From NCBI GenBank assembly GCA_012520515.1, contig JAAYOD010000024.1:1-59306 (forward strand): a DNA stretch of 59,306 nt, in the 5' to 3' direction. This DNA comes from Clostridiales bacterium. GTDB taxonomy: Bacteria > Bacillota > Clostridia > Christensenellales > DTU072. A program made the translations under genes and the position numbers. This document shows, piece by piece, positions 18,396-27,865 of this stretch; positions within the stretch are counted from its first letter, which is position 1; each line of letters opens with the position of its first letter. The notes under the pieces were generated by a model, which was not told the origin of the DNA, ran no database searches, and saw only the letters and a program-made list of their open reading frames with translations.

Positions 18396-20095
18396 TAAAT
18401 ATAAATTGTTGTGCCGTTACTTTGTCCTGTAAAGGGATTTATGGTATTAATTACTCTTTTTCTATGCGTTGTAAACCTAACTTCTAGCACTCCGTCGCCA
18501 GCTTGGTCAATTTTATAATGCATAGCTGCGCCTATATGACGCATGCCAAGACGCTTTTCCTTTTTACTAAGTGATTGCGTGTCGCTGCGCCTTGAGCATA
18601 TTATGCTGTTAAACATAGCTCCCGTCGCAAGCGCTGCATTGCCGTCTGGGTCTTCTGCATTACCTATATATTGGCTTGCAAAGCTTAATTCTGCCCCTAC
18701 AACTTCGCCTTTTGGCACAACAAACACATGGTGCTTGTGTCCGCTTATCATAACATCTATTCCTATTTCGTTGAGTCTTTGATTAATTTCTATAAAATAG
18801 TCATAGAGAAAATTGCTTGTGTTATGAGCAAAAGCAGTATTTACATGGCTAACAGCTATTCTATGCGTAATACCTTCAGCTAAATATGTGTTTTCTTTGT
18901 CGGCAATAATTTTATCAAGCATATCAAGTTGCGCATTGCGGTAAGGTGTAAAATTGGCTGTGTCAAAATTTTCTTTCCATTGGTCTGGGTGGCTATCTCC
19001 TACATCAAGCACTACGCCCCAGACGCTTGCTAGCCTAAAAGTAAAGTAATAATCTTGGCTATCTGTCGCGCCTATATATTTATAAAGACTCTCTGCGCTC
19101 TTGCCCTTAATTTCGTGGTTGCCTCTTGCAAAAATTACTGGGATATTGCCCTTTGATACACCATGAGATAATTTTGCTATTCTTTCTAAATCAAACTTTG
19201 AATCTAAAAATGATACTGTATCGCCTGCAATGATGACAAAGTCGGTATCATCACCATAATATGACGCCGTTGCAAAACCTTTTTTGTTAATGCCATGGGT
19301 ATCGGATACGGCATAGTATTGCACTCCGTCACTTGTGTCAACTGGTCTAAATGCATAGGTTTTTGAAAAAGTTCTGCCCTTTAGCGCGGAATAGGCCTCT
19401 TCATTTATCATAGTTTGGCTATAAATTGTGTAGCTTTTTGCGCTGTCTAGAGCTTGCTGTGGCACGCTTACCTTGTGTACAGTATCTGTGCTTTTTACGC
19501 TGCCTGCTATATCGTCATAGTATTTTACTCCGTCTACTTCTACCCAGCCTAACGCTTGGTTGCTTGTAGTCCACACTATTTGATACTCATCTTCCACCGC
19601 ATATACGGCGGCGCCCGTTGTTATAAAATTAATCTTTAACTTCTCTATATCAGTAAACCCTATCACCACAGCCAAAACTAATGCTACACATATCACAGTA
19701 GCTACTGTTTTTGTATAGTATTTTGACTTTGGAAAATAGAAAATAAGATATACAATAATGGCAATTGCAGCATACACAAGCAACATTTTTGCCATTTCCA
19801 CAAAGAACACCATATAGAGTTCAAAAGCGCCTATAAAGTAACCTATAACAAGGATAAAAAACAATATATCTGCCACAAATAAAGCTATAAGCAGTTTTTT
19901 GTTATGTTTATGAAGCAAGTTAATAAAGCTCAGTACTACAACTGCTGCCATTATTACAAAAAGTATGTAAGTAAGCGGCGGAAAATTAGTAAAATATCCA
20001 ATAAATCCAAGTAAACTTCTCATGGATACATAAACAAGCAGGTTAAATGCTGCTACTATGCTTACAATTAATGCAGTAACTTTTTTATCAAACAT
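18392..20095 (-). CDS. membrane metallophosphoesterase
   Basis: A 567-residue protein with about five N-terminal membrane helices (to about 155), a short extracytoplasmic FN3/purple-acid-phosphatase-like region (VWTTSNQALGWVEVDG), then a calcineurin-like phosphoesterase domain. The metal-binding motifs are complete and in order: SDTHG (~262), AGDTVS, ARGNHE, SHVN and SGHKHH (~440). The active site is predicted outside the membrane; the substrate is unknown. It is the last gene of the smpB-to-phosphoesterase operon, starting 14 bases after the PHP phosphatase with AAGGAG upstream. Confidence 0.85.
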   Translation of the reverse strand: MFDKKVTALIVSIVAAFNLLVYVSMRSLLGFIGYFTNFPPLTYILFVIMAAVVVLSFINLLHKHNKKLLIALFVADILFFILVIGYFIGAFELYMVFFVEMAKMLLVYAAIAIIVYLIFYFPKSKYYTKTVATVICVALVLAVVIGFTDIEKLKINFITTGAAVYAVEDEYQIVWTTSNQALGWVEVDGVKYYDDIAGSVKSTDTVHKVSVPQQALDSAKSYTIYSQTMINEEAYSALKGRTFSKTYAFRPVDTSDGVQYYAVSDTHGINKKGFATASYYGDDTDFVIIAGDTVSFLDSKFDLERIAKLSHGVSKGNIPVIFARGNHEIKGKSAESLYKYIGATDSQDYYFTFRLASVWGVVLDVGDSHPDQWKENFDTANFTPYRNAQLDMLDKIIADKENTYLAEGITHRIAVSHVNTAFAHNTSNFLYDYFIEINQRLNEIGIDVMISGHKHHVFVVPKGEVVGAELSFASQYIGNAEDPDGNAALATGAMFNSIICSRRSDTQSLSKKEKRLGMRHIGAAMHYKIDQAGDGVLEVRFTTHRKRVINTINPFTGQSNGTTIYIY

Positions 20096-20109
20096 TTTTC
20101 TTTGCTCCT

Positions 20110-20898
20110 TTATATCTTAATCTTAATTGGTTTTTGATTGCGATATACTGTCCAATACCTAAAGCCAGCAATTAAAGCCACTTCTTTAGCCAAATGATAA
20201 TTTTCACATATCCTTGTTTTTATATGCGCGTCGCTGGCATAAGTTAGGTGCTGTCCGCCTAGTTCTCTATATCTTTTGACAATATCAAGGTCGGGCATAA
20301 ATCCATGCCCTTTGGTATGAGCGTTTAGCTCAAGACACTTATCAAGCTCTATCATTCTTAAAAATATATCATCAAAAATCTCAGGAAAATCAATATACCT
20401 TAGTGACTTATCTTCAAAAGGCGCATTCTTTCTAACAAAGCCAAGGTGGGATAAAGCATTGTATGGATAAGGCACTTCCAAACTCTCTCTCACTGTAAGC
20501 AAATACCTTTCATAACTCTCTTTTTTTGTCCTATCCTTAAAATAAGGTTGATTATAACAATCTTTGTCATCAACTATATGAGTAGAGTTAAGGATATAAT
20601 CAAACTTTTCAAAAGGCACTATTTGTAAATAGTCCACAATTGCTTTTTTACTATATCCGCACTCTAGACCAAGCGCCACAAAAGGATATTTTTTTTTAAT
20701 TTTTGTCACTGCATCAATATACTTCTCAAGCTCAATTTGCTTAACTGAAGAATACTCAGGAATATGCCTATAATCTAAGTCGCAATGGTCTGTTATGGCA
20801 TAATATTCTACATTTAATTTTTTTGCCGTTAAAACCATTTCTTTAAGACTGGACTTTCCATCAAATGAAAAAGCAGTATGAGTATGTGTATCAATCAT
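20110..20898 (-). CDS. histidinol-phosphatase, PHP family
   Basis: A 262-residue PHP-domain hydrolase like B. subtilis HisJ/HisK. The metal-binding DTHTHTAFSFDGK start, AITDHCD (~39), the GLECGY segment, NSTHIVD and late SDAHIKTR are all present. It probably dephosphorylates histidinol phosphate, though no other his genes are in view and related PHP enzymes use other phosphoesters. It starts 2 bases after the argS stop with only a weak ribosome site, consistent with translational coupling. Confidence 0.8.
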   Translation of the reverse strand: MIDTHTHTAFSFDGKSSLKEMVLTAKKLNVEYYAITDHCDLDYRHIPEYSSVKQIELEKYIDAVTKIKKKYPFVALGLECGYSKKAIVDYLQIVPFEKFDYILNSTHIVDDKDCYNQPYFKDRTKKESYERYLLTVRESLEVPYPYNALSHLGFVRKNAPFEDKSLRYIDFPEIFDDIFLRMIELDKCLELNAHTKGHGFMPDLDIVKRYRELGGQHLTYASDAHIKTRICENYHLAKEVALIAGFRYWTVYRNQKPIKIKI

Positions 20899-20900
20899 AA

Positions 20901-22598
20901 TTACATCTTTTTAGGCGCGCTTATTCCTAGCAAGCTAAGCCCCTCCTCAATAACTGTTTTTGTGCATTTTACCAATATTGCGCGCGCTGTCTTTACACCT
21001 TCTTCTTCATTGAGTATTCTGTGCGCAAAATAAAAACGATTAAATTCCTGACATAAATTTACAAGGTATCTAGAGAGATAACAAGGCTCATATTTTTCCA
21101 AGCAGTCGCCAAGCACTTTAGGGAAAAGCTCTAAAAGAGCAATTACTGCGTTGCATTCCTGATTGTTGACAGCGTCAAAATTTGCTTTAGTTATATCTAT
21201 CTCTCCCACCTTTTCCAATACGCTGTTGCATCTTGCGTTGGTGTACTGAACATAAGGTCCTGTTTCGCCATCAAAGTTTAACACCTTGTCATAGCTAAAC
21301 ACTATATCTTTAATGCGGTTGTTGTAAAGCGCGCTGAAAATAACAGCTCCTACTCCCACTTTCTCTGCCACATCTTCTTTATTTTGCAAATCAGGATTTT
21401 TGCTTTCTATAATGGCAAGGCTTTTTTCTACCGCTTTATTTAGCACATCCTCAAGCAGTACCACTTTACCTTTGCGCGTACTCATTGCGCCATCTTCCAA
21501 ACTGACCATGCCAAATGGAACATGAACTAAAGAATCATGCCAGCTTTCGCCAAGCAATTCAATTACCTTAAACCATTGTCTAAAGTGCAAATTTTGCTGA
21601 TAAGCAACAACATACAGACACTTGTCAAAGTCATAAGCTTCTTTACGATAGTAAGCAGCGGCTAAATCTCTTGTAGCATACAATGTAGCTCCGTCTGCCT
21701 TAACAATAAGGCATGGCGGCATATCATAATCAGAAAGGTCTACTATCTTTGCACCCTCACTTTCTGTAAGTAAGTTCTTTTGTTGAAGCTTATCAATGAC
21801 AGGTTGCATTTTATCATTATAAAAAGACTCTCCATTGTAGCTATCAAATGTAATGTTAAGGCGTTTGTATGTTTTTTGCACTTCTTTGATGGTAACATCT
21901 TTAAAAATGTTAAACAGCTCCATAGCCTCACTATCATTTTCTTCAATCTTCTTAAACCATTCACGCGCTTGGGCATCTAAGCTTTCATCTTTTTGGCTCT
22001 CTTGATGGTATTTTACATATATTTCTGTAAGGGCTTTCATGCCTTTTTCATTTAATTCTTCTAATGAACACCATTTCTTAAATGCCACAATAAGCTTGCC
22101 AAACTGCGTTCCCCAGTCGCCTAAGTGATTAATGCCAACGCAATTGTATCCAAGTTTTTTATAAATTCTGTACAAACTTCCGCCAATTACCGTTGTGCAA
22201 AGATGACCTATATGAAAAGGCTTTGCAATGTTTATAGAAGAATAATCTATGCAAATTGTCTTGCCGTTTGATTGCCTATTTCCATATTCTTTGCCTTTTT
22301 CAATAATTTCTCCCAACACTTTTTTTGCCGTAAATAGTTTGTCAGTTACAAAATTTATATAGCCATTTACTGCGTTTGCGCTAACTAAAGGAGTGGTAAG
22401 CTCTCCAAAGGACTCTACAAGTTCATTTGCTATTGCAACAGGACTTTTTCGCAAAATTTTACTAAACTTAAAACAAGGCAAACAATAGTCGCCCATCTTA
22501 GCGTCGCTAGGAATTGCTATACTGTCTATTATCTCTTGTTGACTCACTCCAGTAATTTTTATCAATTTTGCTATTGCAAGTACTTTTTCATTAACCAT
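20901..22598 (-). CDS. argS: arginyl-tRNA synthetase
   Basis: A 565-residue class I synthetase. The N-terminal additional domain is followed by the HIGH signature in AKPFHIGHL (~129) and a KMSKS-equivalent MSTRKG (~373), typical of ArgRS, then the DALR anticodon-binding domain with QYTNARCNSVLEK near its start. The start overlaps the recF stop by 8 bases with AAAGGA upstream. A tRNA-Arg gene lies 8.5 kb away. Confidence 0.95.
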   Translation of the reverse strand: MVNEKVLAIAKLIKITGVSQQEIIDSIAIPSDAKMGDYCLPCFKFSKILRKSPVAIANELVESFGELTTPLVSANAVNGYINFVTDKLFTAKKVLGEIIEKGKEYGNRQSNGKTICIDYSSINIAKPFHIGHLCTTVIGGSLYRIYKKLGYNCVGINHLGDWGTQFGKLIVAFKKWCSLEELNEKGMKALTEIYVKYHQESQKDESLDAQAREWFKKIEENDSEAMELFNIFKDVTIKEVQKTYKRLNITFDSYNGESFYNDKMQPVIDKLQQKNLLTESEGAKIVDLSDYDMPPCLIVKADGATLYATRDLAAAYYRKEAYDFDKCLYVVAYQQNLHFRQWFKVIELLGESWHDSLVHVPFGMVSLEDGAMSTRKGKVVLLEDVLNKAVEKSLAIIESKNPDLQNKEDVAEKVGVGAVIFSALYNNRIKDIVFSYDKVLNFDGETGPYVQYTNARCNSVLEKVGEIDITKANFDAVNNQECNAVIALLELFPKVLGDCLEKYEPCYLSRYLVNLCQEFNRFYFAHRILNEEEGVKTARAILVKCTKTVIEEGLSLLGISAPKKM

Positions 22599-23703
22599 TT
22601 GTTATATCCTTTACTTCCTTAATTTTCTTATCGCTTATATAAAACATTCTGTAATCACTTAGACTTTCTTGCGCAAACTTTGTACACGTTATCAAGGTCT
22701 GCACTTCTTTAATGCGCTCAAACAAAGCTTTACGCCTAGTATTATCAAGTTCGCTTAAGACATCATCTAGTATAAGTATAGGGTATTCGCCTGTCTTTAA
22801 GTGGAACATATTTAGTTCAGCAAGCTTTATGCTAAGCACAGTAGTTTTTTGCTGTCCTTGTGAACCATACTTCCTAATATCGATATCATTTGCCACAATA
22901 CTTATGTCGTCACGATGTATTCCCACCGTAGTATACTCTAGTTTGATATCTTTTTCCAACGATTTTTTATATAGTTTTTGCAAACTGCCTTTGACATCGT
23001 CAAAATCTACAGGTTCTGTTTGATACAAAATCTCCAGCTTTTCCTTTTCTGATGTCAAATAGCTATGTTCTTTAACAGCCAGTGGCGCAAGTTCTTCCAA
23101 AAACTCCTTTCTGCGTAGCAGTATATACTCATGACATTCTAGCATGCTTTGCGTAACCAATTCCAACATTTCCATAAAATTGGCGTCATTTTTATGCACC
23201 TTTAACACCTTATTACGCTGTGCCAGCAACTTATTGTACTTTGTCAAACTATAAAAATAAAGTTTGTTTTGTTGGCTCAAGCTGATATCTAAAAAACGGC
23301 GTCTGTCAGACGGGCTTTCCTTTACCAGCCCCATTTCGTCAGGACTAAAGAACACTATATTTAATATGCCAATAAGTTCCCCGATTCTAGACACAGGCAA
23401 ATTGTCGCAAAGTATCCTTTTTTGACCAGCGTGATCTACATGGATATCTATGGTATGGCTAGAGTATTTTTTTTGCAACAATATTTTTACACGCGCGCCA
23501 TAACTAGCGTCATTCCAATTTATTAGCTCTTTATCACGCAGTCCCCTTGCCGATTTTCCTAAAGAAGAAAAATATATGCTTTCTACAAGATTGGTTTTTC
23601 CGGCGGCATTTTTACCCACAATAACATTTAATGTGTCGCTAAGCTCTACATATTGTTTTGTGTAGCTTAAAAAATTATCCAGATAAAGTTTTTTAATTAC
23701 CAA
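22591..23703 (-). CDS. recF: DNA recombination/repair protein RecF
   Basis: A 370-residue SMC-like ATPase: Walker A GKNAAGKTNL (~31-40), the SPSDRRRFLDISLSQ segment, signature GSQGQQKTTVLSIKLAE and Walker B PILILDDVLSELD. RecF acts with RecO and RecR in gap repair. The likely start is a TTG at 23703 with GGGAG five bases upstream, because no nearby ATG precedes the conserved IKKLYLDNFLSY. It overlaps metA by 11 bases. RecF usually sits by dnaA/dnaN, so this site is unusual. Confidence 0.94.
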   Translation of the reverse strand: MVIKKLYLDNFLSYTKQYVELSDTLNVIVGKNAAGKTNLVESIYFSSLGKSARGLRDKELINWNDASYGARVKILLQKKYSSHTIDIHVDHAGQKRILCDNLPVSRIGELIGILNIVFFSPDEMGLVKESPSDRRRFLDISLSQQNKLYFYSLTKYNKLLAQRNKVLKVHKNDANFMEMLELVTQSMLECHEYILLRRKEFLEELAPLAVKEHSYLTSEKEKLEILYQTEPVDFDDVKGSLQKLYKKSLEKDIKLEYTTVGIHRDDISIVANDIDIRKYGSQGQQKTTVLSIKLAELNMFHLKTGEYPILILDDVLSELDNTRRKALFERIKEVQTLITCTKFAQESLSDYRMFYISDKKIKEVKDITNG

Positions 23704-24616
23704 TTTTTCTCCCGATATCGTACGGCGTAACTTGATACAAGTAGTAATTTAGCCAATTATAAAATAGCAGGTTACCCGTTGAACGCCATGTCATATTTAT
23801 TTTATCAAGCGTCTTATCGTCGGCAAAATAATTTTTAGGTCTTTCTATGGGCAAGCCTTTTTCCAAATCACGCAAATACTCTGCCTTGATAGTTTCTCTG
23901 TCATATTCGGCGTGTCCAAAAAAGAAAAACTTGCGGTTATCTATGCATTTAACTATACTAAGTCCACACTCTTTGCCTTGGGCAAGCACCACAAAACGCC
24001 CATCTTCCATCAAAGCTTTTTCATCAATTTCGGTATGGCGGGAATGCGGTATGCAAAATGTATCGTCCAAACCCTTAAGTAGAGGCTCATTTTCTAGACA
24101 ACCATAGTTTTCAAAAATGCCAAACAGTTTTTTATCCATAAGCCTTTTTCCAATGCCATAATAATAATTTAGCGCAGCCTGAGCGCCCCAGCAAATAAAC
24201 AGTGAGCTAGTTACATTTCTTTCAGCATAATCAAATATCTCACAAAGTTCCTGCCAGTACTTTACATCTTCAAACTCCATTGTTTCCACAGGCGCGCCTG
24301 TTACTATCATTCCGTCATACTTCAAGTTCTTTATGTCATCATAAGTTTTGTAAAACTTGTCCATGTGATTTTGGCTGATGTTGGTAGGCTGATATGATGC
24401 CGTTTGAAGCAGTGTAACATTAACTTGCAACGGCGTATTTGATAATAAACGCATAAGTTGCGTTTCTGTGGTAACTTTGGTGGGCATTAGGTTAAGAATG
24501 ACTATCTCAAGCGGTCTAATATCCTGACCTTCCGCCCTAGAAGAGTGCATACAAAAAATATTCTCTTTTGTAAGAATCTCAAACGCAGGAATATCTTTTG
24601 GTATTACTATCGGCAT
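23693..24616 (-). CDS. metA: homoserine O-acyltransferase MetA
   Basis: A 307-residue MetA-family acyltransferase of normal length. The nucleophile Cys lies in FICWGAQAAL (~142) and the catalytic His and Glu in FGHAEYD (~234). It activates homoserine for methionine synthesis. The family uses acetyl-CoA or succinyl-CoA depending on one active-site residue; coupling to a sulfhydrylase gene immediately upstream favours acetyl. AGGAG precedes the ATG. Confidence 0.93.
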   Translation of the reverse strand: MPIVIPKDIPAFEILTKENIFCMHSSRAEGQDIRPLEIVILNLMPTKVTTETQLMRLLSNTPLQVNVTLLQTASYQPTNISQNHMDKFYKTYDDIKNLKYDGMIVTGAPVETMEFEDVKYWQELCEIFDYAERNVTSSLFICWGAQAALNYYYGIGKRLMDKKLFGIFENYGCLENEPLLKGLDDTFCIPHSRHTEIDEKALMEDGRFVVLAQGKECGLSIVKCIDNRKFFFFGHAEYDRETIKAEYLRDLEKGLPIERPKNYFADDKTLDKINMTWRSTGNLLFYNWLNYYLYQVTPYDIGRKIGN

Positions 24617-24637
24617 AATGTTTTTCTCCTAAATTTT

Positions 24638-25918
24638 TTAATTTTGGCTTTGGTAAAGAGCATTTTTTATATCGTCAAGAATATCTTTTGTGCCTTCAAT
24701 CCCTAAGGATAGTCTAATTAGGTTATCGCTGATTCCACATGCTGCCAAATCGGCGTCGGAAAGCTGACGGTGTGTTGTGCTAGCTGGATGAAGCACACAA
24801 CTTCTGACATCGGCTATATGAGTAACTATACGGATAAGATTTAAAGCTTTTTGGAATTTTTGCGCAGCTTCTCTGCCGCCTTTTATTCCAAAGGTTACCA
24901 TTCCGCTTGCCATTTGGTTAGTAAAATATTTCTTAACTAAATGGTTGTCTAAGTGGCTTTCAAGTCCTGCATAGCTTACCCATTCCACAGCTTTGTTTTC
25001 TTTAAGCATTTTAGCGACAGCCATTGCATTTTCTGAATGTCTTGCCATTCTCAAGTGCAATGTTTCCATGCCAAGTTGTGTCAAGAAAGCATTTTGCGGA
25101 CTTAGCATTGCGCCAATATCACGCATACATTGCACTCTTGCTTTAACTATAAATGCGCTTTGACCTAAGTCGCTTGCATAAACCATGCCGTGATAGCTTG
25201 CGTCAGGCTGATTGAAATCTGGATACCTGTCATTGTTTAGGTATGTAAAATTACCGCAGTCCACAATGATGCCGCCAAGCGCGCAAGCATGACCATCTAA
25301 GTATTTGGTACTAGAGTATATCACAATATTTGCTCCAAATTCTATTGGTTTACAAATAACAGGTGTAGCTAATGTGTTGTCCACAACTAACAATAGTTTA
25401 TGTTTTTTGCAAACTTCGCTTAGCTTTTCAAAATCCAATATTCTCATGGCAGGGTTTGCTATCGTTTCACAAAAAATGAATTTGGTTTTTTCATCAATCA
25501 GCTCTTCTATCTTTTCTTTGGGCGCATCGGGGTCTACAAACCTGCAAGATATGCCAAGCTTTGGTAATGTCGTTGCAAACAAATTATAAGTACCGCCATA
25601 AATTGTGCTTAGCGAAATGATATTATCGCCAGCATGGCAAAGTGTAAGCGCAGTCAAAGTGGTCGCCGCCATACCACTGCTACAACCCATAGCCCCTATT
25701 CCGCCATCTAATTGGGCTATTTTATTTTCCATTTCTGCTACTGTAGGATTGGCAAGTCTAGAATAGAAAAAGCCACTTTTTTTCAGGTCAAACAAATCCC
25801 CCATTTCTTCTGGAGTATCATAACTAAAGGTAGTGCTTTGATAAATGGGCAAAACTCTTGGTTCGCCATTTTTTGGATTGTAACCGGCTTGAACGCACTT
25901 AGTGTCTGTACTGTACAT
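24638..25918 (-). CDS. metY: O-acetylhomoserine sulfhydrylase (Cys/Met PLP family)
   Basis: A 426-residue PLP enzyme of the Cys/Met metabolism family. The PLP lysine lies in SSTKYLDGHA (~205), and GCSSGMAATT, VVDNTLATP and the late HPASTTHRQLS motifs are intact. The length (~425) and the partner metA favour direct sulfhydrylation of O-acetylhomoserine to homocysteine rather than gamma-lyase activity, but the families overlap. It starts 12 bases after smpB and has AGGAG. No SAM or T-box riboswitch fits in that gap. Confidence 0.88.
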   Translation of the reverse strand: MYSTDTKCVQAGYNPKNGEPRVLPIYQSTTFSYDTPEEMGDLFDLKKSGFFYSRLANPTVAEMENKIAQLDGGIGAMGCSSGMAATTLTALTLCHAGDNIISLSTIYGGTYNLFATTLPKLGISCRFVDPDAPKEKIEELIDEKTKFIFCETIANPAMRILDFEKLSEVCKKHKLLLVVDNTLATPVICKPIEFGANIVIYSSTKYLDGHACALGGIIVDCGNFTYLNNDRYPDFNQPDASYHGMVYASDLGQSAFIVKARVQCMRDIGAMLSPQNAFLTQLGMETLHLRMARHSENAMAVAKMLKENKAVEWVSYAGLESHLDNHLVKKYFTNQMASGMVTFGIKGGREAAQKFQKALNLIRIVTHIADVRSCVLHPASTTHRQLSDADLAACGISDNLIRLSLGIEGTKDILDDIKNALYQSQN

Positions 25919-25930
25919 AATAATTCTCCT

Positions 25931-26386
25931 TTATCTATACTGGCTCATGGCTCTAGCCACTTCACGATTTAGTTGTTTTTCTTTTAGCGCGCGTCTTTTG
26001 TCGTGCATTTCTTTACCTTTTGCTAGCGCCAACTCTACTTTTACAAGCGCCTGCTTAAAATACATCTTAGTCACCACTAAAGTATAACCTTTTCTCTCTA
26101 TTTTGGCGCGCAATTTATTAATCTCTTGTTTATGCAATAACAGTTTTCTTGTTCGCTTTGGCTCAGGGTTATAGTGACTGCCTTTTTCATAGGGCGAAAT
26201 ATGAGCGTTTAGCAAAAAAACTTCATTGTTTTTAATGATGGCAAAGCTATCTTTTAGGTTGACATTACCAAGCCTTATGCTTTTTACTTCACTGCCTACA
26301 AGCTGAATACCTGCTTCATAGGTGTCTTCAATAAAATAATCATGATAAGCTTTTTTATTTGTTGCCACTATTTTTTCTTTTTTCAT
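25931..26386 (-). CDS. smpB: SsrA-binding protein SmpB
   Basis: A 151-residue SmpB, needed for tmRNA trans-translation. Conserved segments are [36 protein letters not shown] and the basic C-terminal tail ([15 protein letters not shown]). The ATG at 26386 has GGAG seven bases upstream; an upstream in-frame extension is leader. No ssrA gene is visible in this window. First gene of a seven-gene operon. Confidence 0.95.
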   Translation of the reverse strand: MKKEKIVATNKKAYHDYFIEDTYEAGIQLVGSEVKSIRLGNVNLKDSFAIIKNNEVFLLNAHISPYEKGSHYNPEPKRTRKLLLHKQEINKLRAKIERKGYTLVVTKMYFKQALVKVELALAKGKEMHDKRRALKEKQLNREVARAMSQYR

Positions 26387-26483
26387 GAACTGCTCCGATT
26401 TATATATATTAACATATAAAATTAATTTATAGCAAGTATATGTATCTACATTAAGGTCGCCATTTAGGCTGTAAAGAGCCAAA

Positions 26484-26520
26484 ACAAAAAGCCTGTCGAT
26501 AACTCAACAGGCTTTGGCAG
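26484..26520 (-). terminator. intrinsic terminator after secG
   Basis: AAAGCCTGT and its complement (26488-26496 and 26507-26515) form a 9-bp stem with a T-run on the minus strand. It separates secG from the smpB operon. Confidence 0.85.
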
Positions 26521-26538
26521 GTTATTTCTTTTTTGTTT

Positions 26539-26817
26539 TTAATCCAGTGTCTTAAATAGTATCTGCACTACGAAGAACAAAATGGATGTTACTAAAATGG
26601 ATATTGCTATATAAATTGTTAATCTCTTTAATTTTGCATCCATACTTTTGGATTTGTTTTTTCCAAAAAAGCTTTCTGCTCCGCCTGCTATGGCTCCGAT
26701 ATTGTTGCTATTGCTATCTTGCATCACAACAATTATGATTAGCCCTATGCTAAGCATCACCATTAGCACCATAAATATTATGGATAGCACTGTATAAAAC
26801 ACATAGAAATTAAACAT
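26539..26817 (-). CDS. secG: preprotein translocase subunit SecG
   Basis: A 92-residue protein with two membrane helices joined by a short cytoplasmic loop; the VVMQDSNSNNIGAIAGGAESFFGK segment is the SecG hallmark. It assists SecYE. The ATG at 26817 has AAGGAG seven bases upstream; a frame extension of six codons is rejected. Some Firmicute secG genes lie near smpB, as here. Confidence 0.92.
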   Translation of the reverse strand: MFNFYVFYTVLSIIFMVLMVMLSIGLIIIVVMQDSNSNNIGAIAGGAESFFGKNKSKSMDAKLKRLTIYIAISILVTSILFFVVQILFKTLD

Positions 26818-26849
26818 TATCAAACTCCTTGACAATCTAATGTTTCATT

Positions 26850-26878
26850 ATTGTAGCACAGTAATTTTTTATTTACAA
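26850..26878 (-). promoter_or_regulatory. secG promoter
   Basis: On the minus strand TTGTAA (26873-26878), 17 bases, and an extended -10 TGCTACAAT (-10 hexamer 26850-26855). Confidence 0.6.
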
Positions 26879-26890
26879 GCAATTTATCAA

Positions 26891-27781
26891 TTAAAAAATT
26901 ACCTTTGCAAAAGATTTTGGTATTATTTGGCAAGGTTGCAGGCTAAGCTTTGCCGTCCTTAAACCTGGCTCGCCCAAATCTTCTTCACGATTGATATACT
27001 TTAAGCTTTCCCCATGACACATCTTTACAAAACTCTTATTTATCATTGGATAACTGCCATGATATTCTCTAGTTGCTTTTTCAAAATGCACATATAAAGT
27101 ATCTCCCACTATTTCGCCAAAAGTAACAGCAACTATTTTGTTATCAACTTTTAACACAGCTCCTAACTGACCAAGTTTTTCATAATTAGGCAAAAGCCTA
27201 GTAGTCATAATACGCCTTTCATCTCTTAACCACTTGTTTGGATTTTTTATATTGTCAAAATGTTTTTCCAAATACTCAAGTGTTTCATCATGCATACTTA
27301 CATCATAAGGCAAAATCTCATAATTTTTATATGTCCGCATAAATCTGTTTATGTGATTACGCTGTCCATGATACTTTTTGCCCTTCAAACGCAATAAGTC
27401 TTCATAGTTATATAAGTAGTCTGCCCAATCTCTATCTTCTTCAATAATAATTGATTGCCCAAAATATTCTTTTAGCATTTCCGTTTGGGAAGAGGATAAA
27501 AAGGAAAAACACATTTGCAAGTTTTTTTCTTTGCAATAACTAACTAGCTTGTCAACCGCTTCTTTTGCATTGTCATAGCCTATGGGAAAATAAAAATCAG
27601 CTTTTTTGTCGTCTATTAAACCAAAGTAAAGCGTTTTATTCTCTATGCAATAGCTATACTCATCATTGACACTCCAAGTATACATACTGCCAAAAGTATT
27701 TTCACAAATTCTTTCTGGATTATCCCCAATAATTTTAGTTATTTTGTCTTTATCTTCTGCTCTGATTGTAAAAAATTCCAT
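26891..27781 (-). CDS. DUF2156 (LPG-synthase C-terminal domain-like) protein
   Basis: A 296-residue soluble protein matching the DUF2156 / phosphatidylglycerol lysyltransferase C-terminal family: two GNAT-like halves and the hallmark KGKKYHGQRNHINRF near residue 134. Free-standing members occur widely in Clostridia without the membrane part of MprF; their substrate is unknown, probably aminoacyl transfer. No Shine-Dalgarno sequence precedes the ATG, and a promoter -10 lies 6 bases upstream. It is divergent from spoIIR. Confidence 0.8.
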   Translation of the reverse strand: MEFFTIRAEDKDKITKIIGDNPERICENTFGSMYTWSVNDEYSYCIENKTLYFGLIDDKKADFYFPIGYDNAKEAVDKLVSYCKEKNLQMCFSFLSSSQTEMLKEYFGQSIIIEEDRDWADYLYNYEDLLRLKGKKYHGQRNHINRFMRTYKNYEILPYDVSMHDETLEYLEKHFDNIKNPNKWLRDERRIMTTRLLPNYEKLGQLGAVLKVDNKIVAVTFGEIVGDTLYVHFEKATREYHGSYPMINKSFVKMCHGESLKYINREEDLGEPGLRTAKLSLQPCQIIPKSFAKVIF

Positions 27782-27787
27782 ACAGGT

Positions 27788-27816
27788 ATAGTATCATATT
27801 TTTTTTGCAAAGTAAA
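27788..27816 (-). promoter_or_regulatory. putative promoter giving a leaderless DUF2156 mRNA
   Basis: On the minus strand TTTACT (27811-27816), 17 bases, TACTAT (27788-27793), then six bases to the ATG. The -10 is imperfect. Confidence 0.42.
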
Positions 27817-27829
27817 CTTTAAAATTTAA

Positions 27830-27860
27830 TGAATAAATCGGTATAGGTCAGTCGATAATT
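27830..27860 (+). promoter_or_regulatory. putative forespore-type (sigma-F/G) promoter of spoIIR-sleB-ypeB
   Basis: TGAATA (27830-27835) matches the sigma-G -35 consensus; GATAATT (27854-27860) follows after 18 bases as a partial match to the -10. The spoIIR start codon begins six bases after the GATAAT hexamer, with no ribosome site. A housekeeping -10 reading of GATAAT is also possible. Confidence 0.42.
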
Positions 27861-27865
27861 GCAAT

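Noticed and set aside
18375..18410. Terminator between the convergent lipoprotein and phosphoesterase genes
   Set aside because: The stop codons overlap and no stem with a T-run is visible nearby.
25919..25930. Possible SAM riboswitch upstream of metY
   Set aside because: The gap between smpB and metY is only 12 bases and holds a ribosome site.
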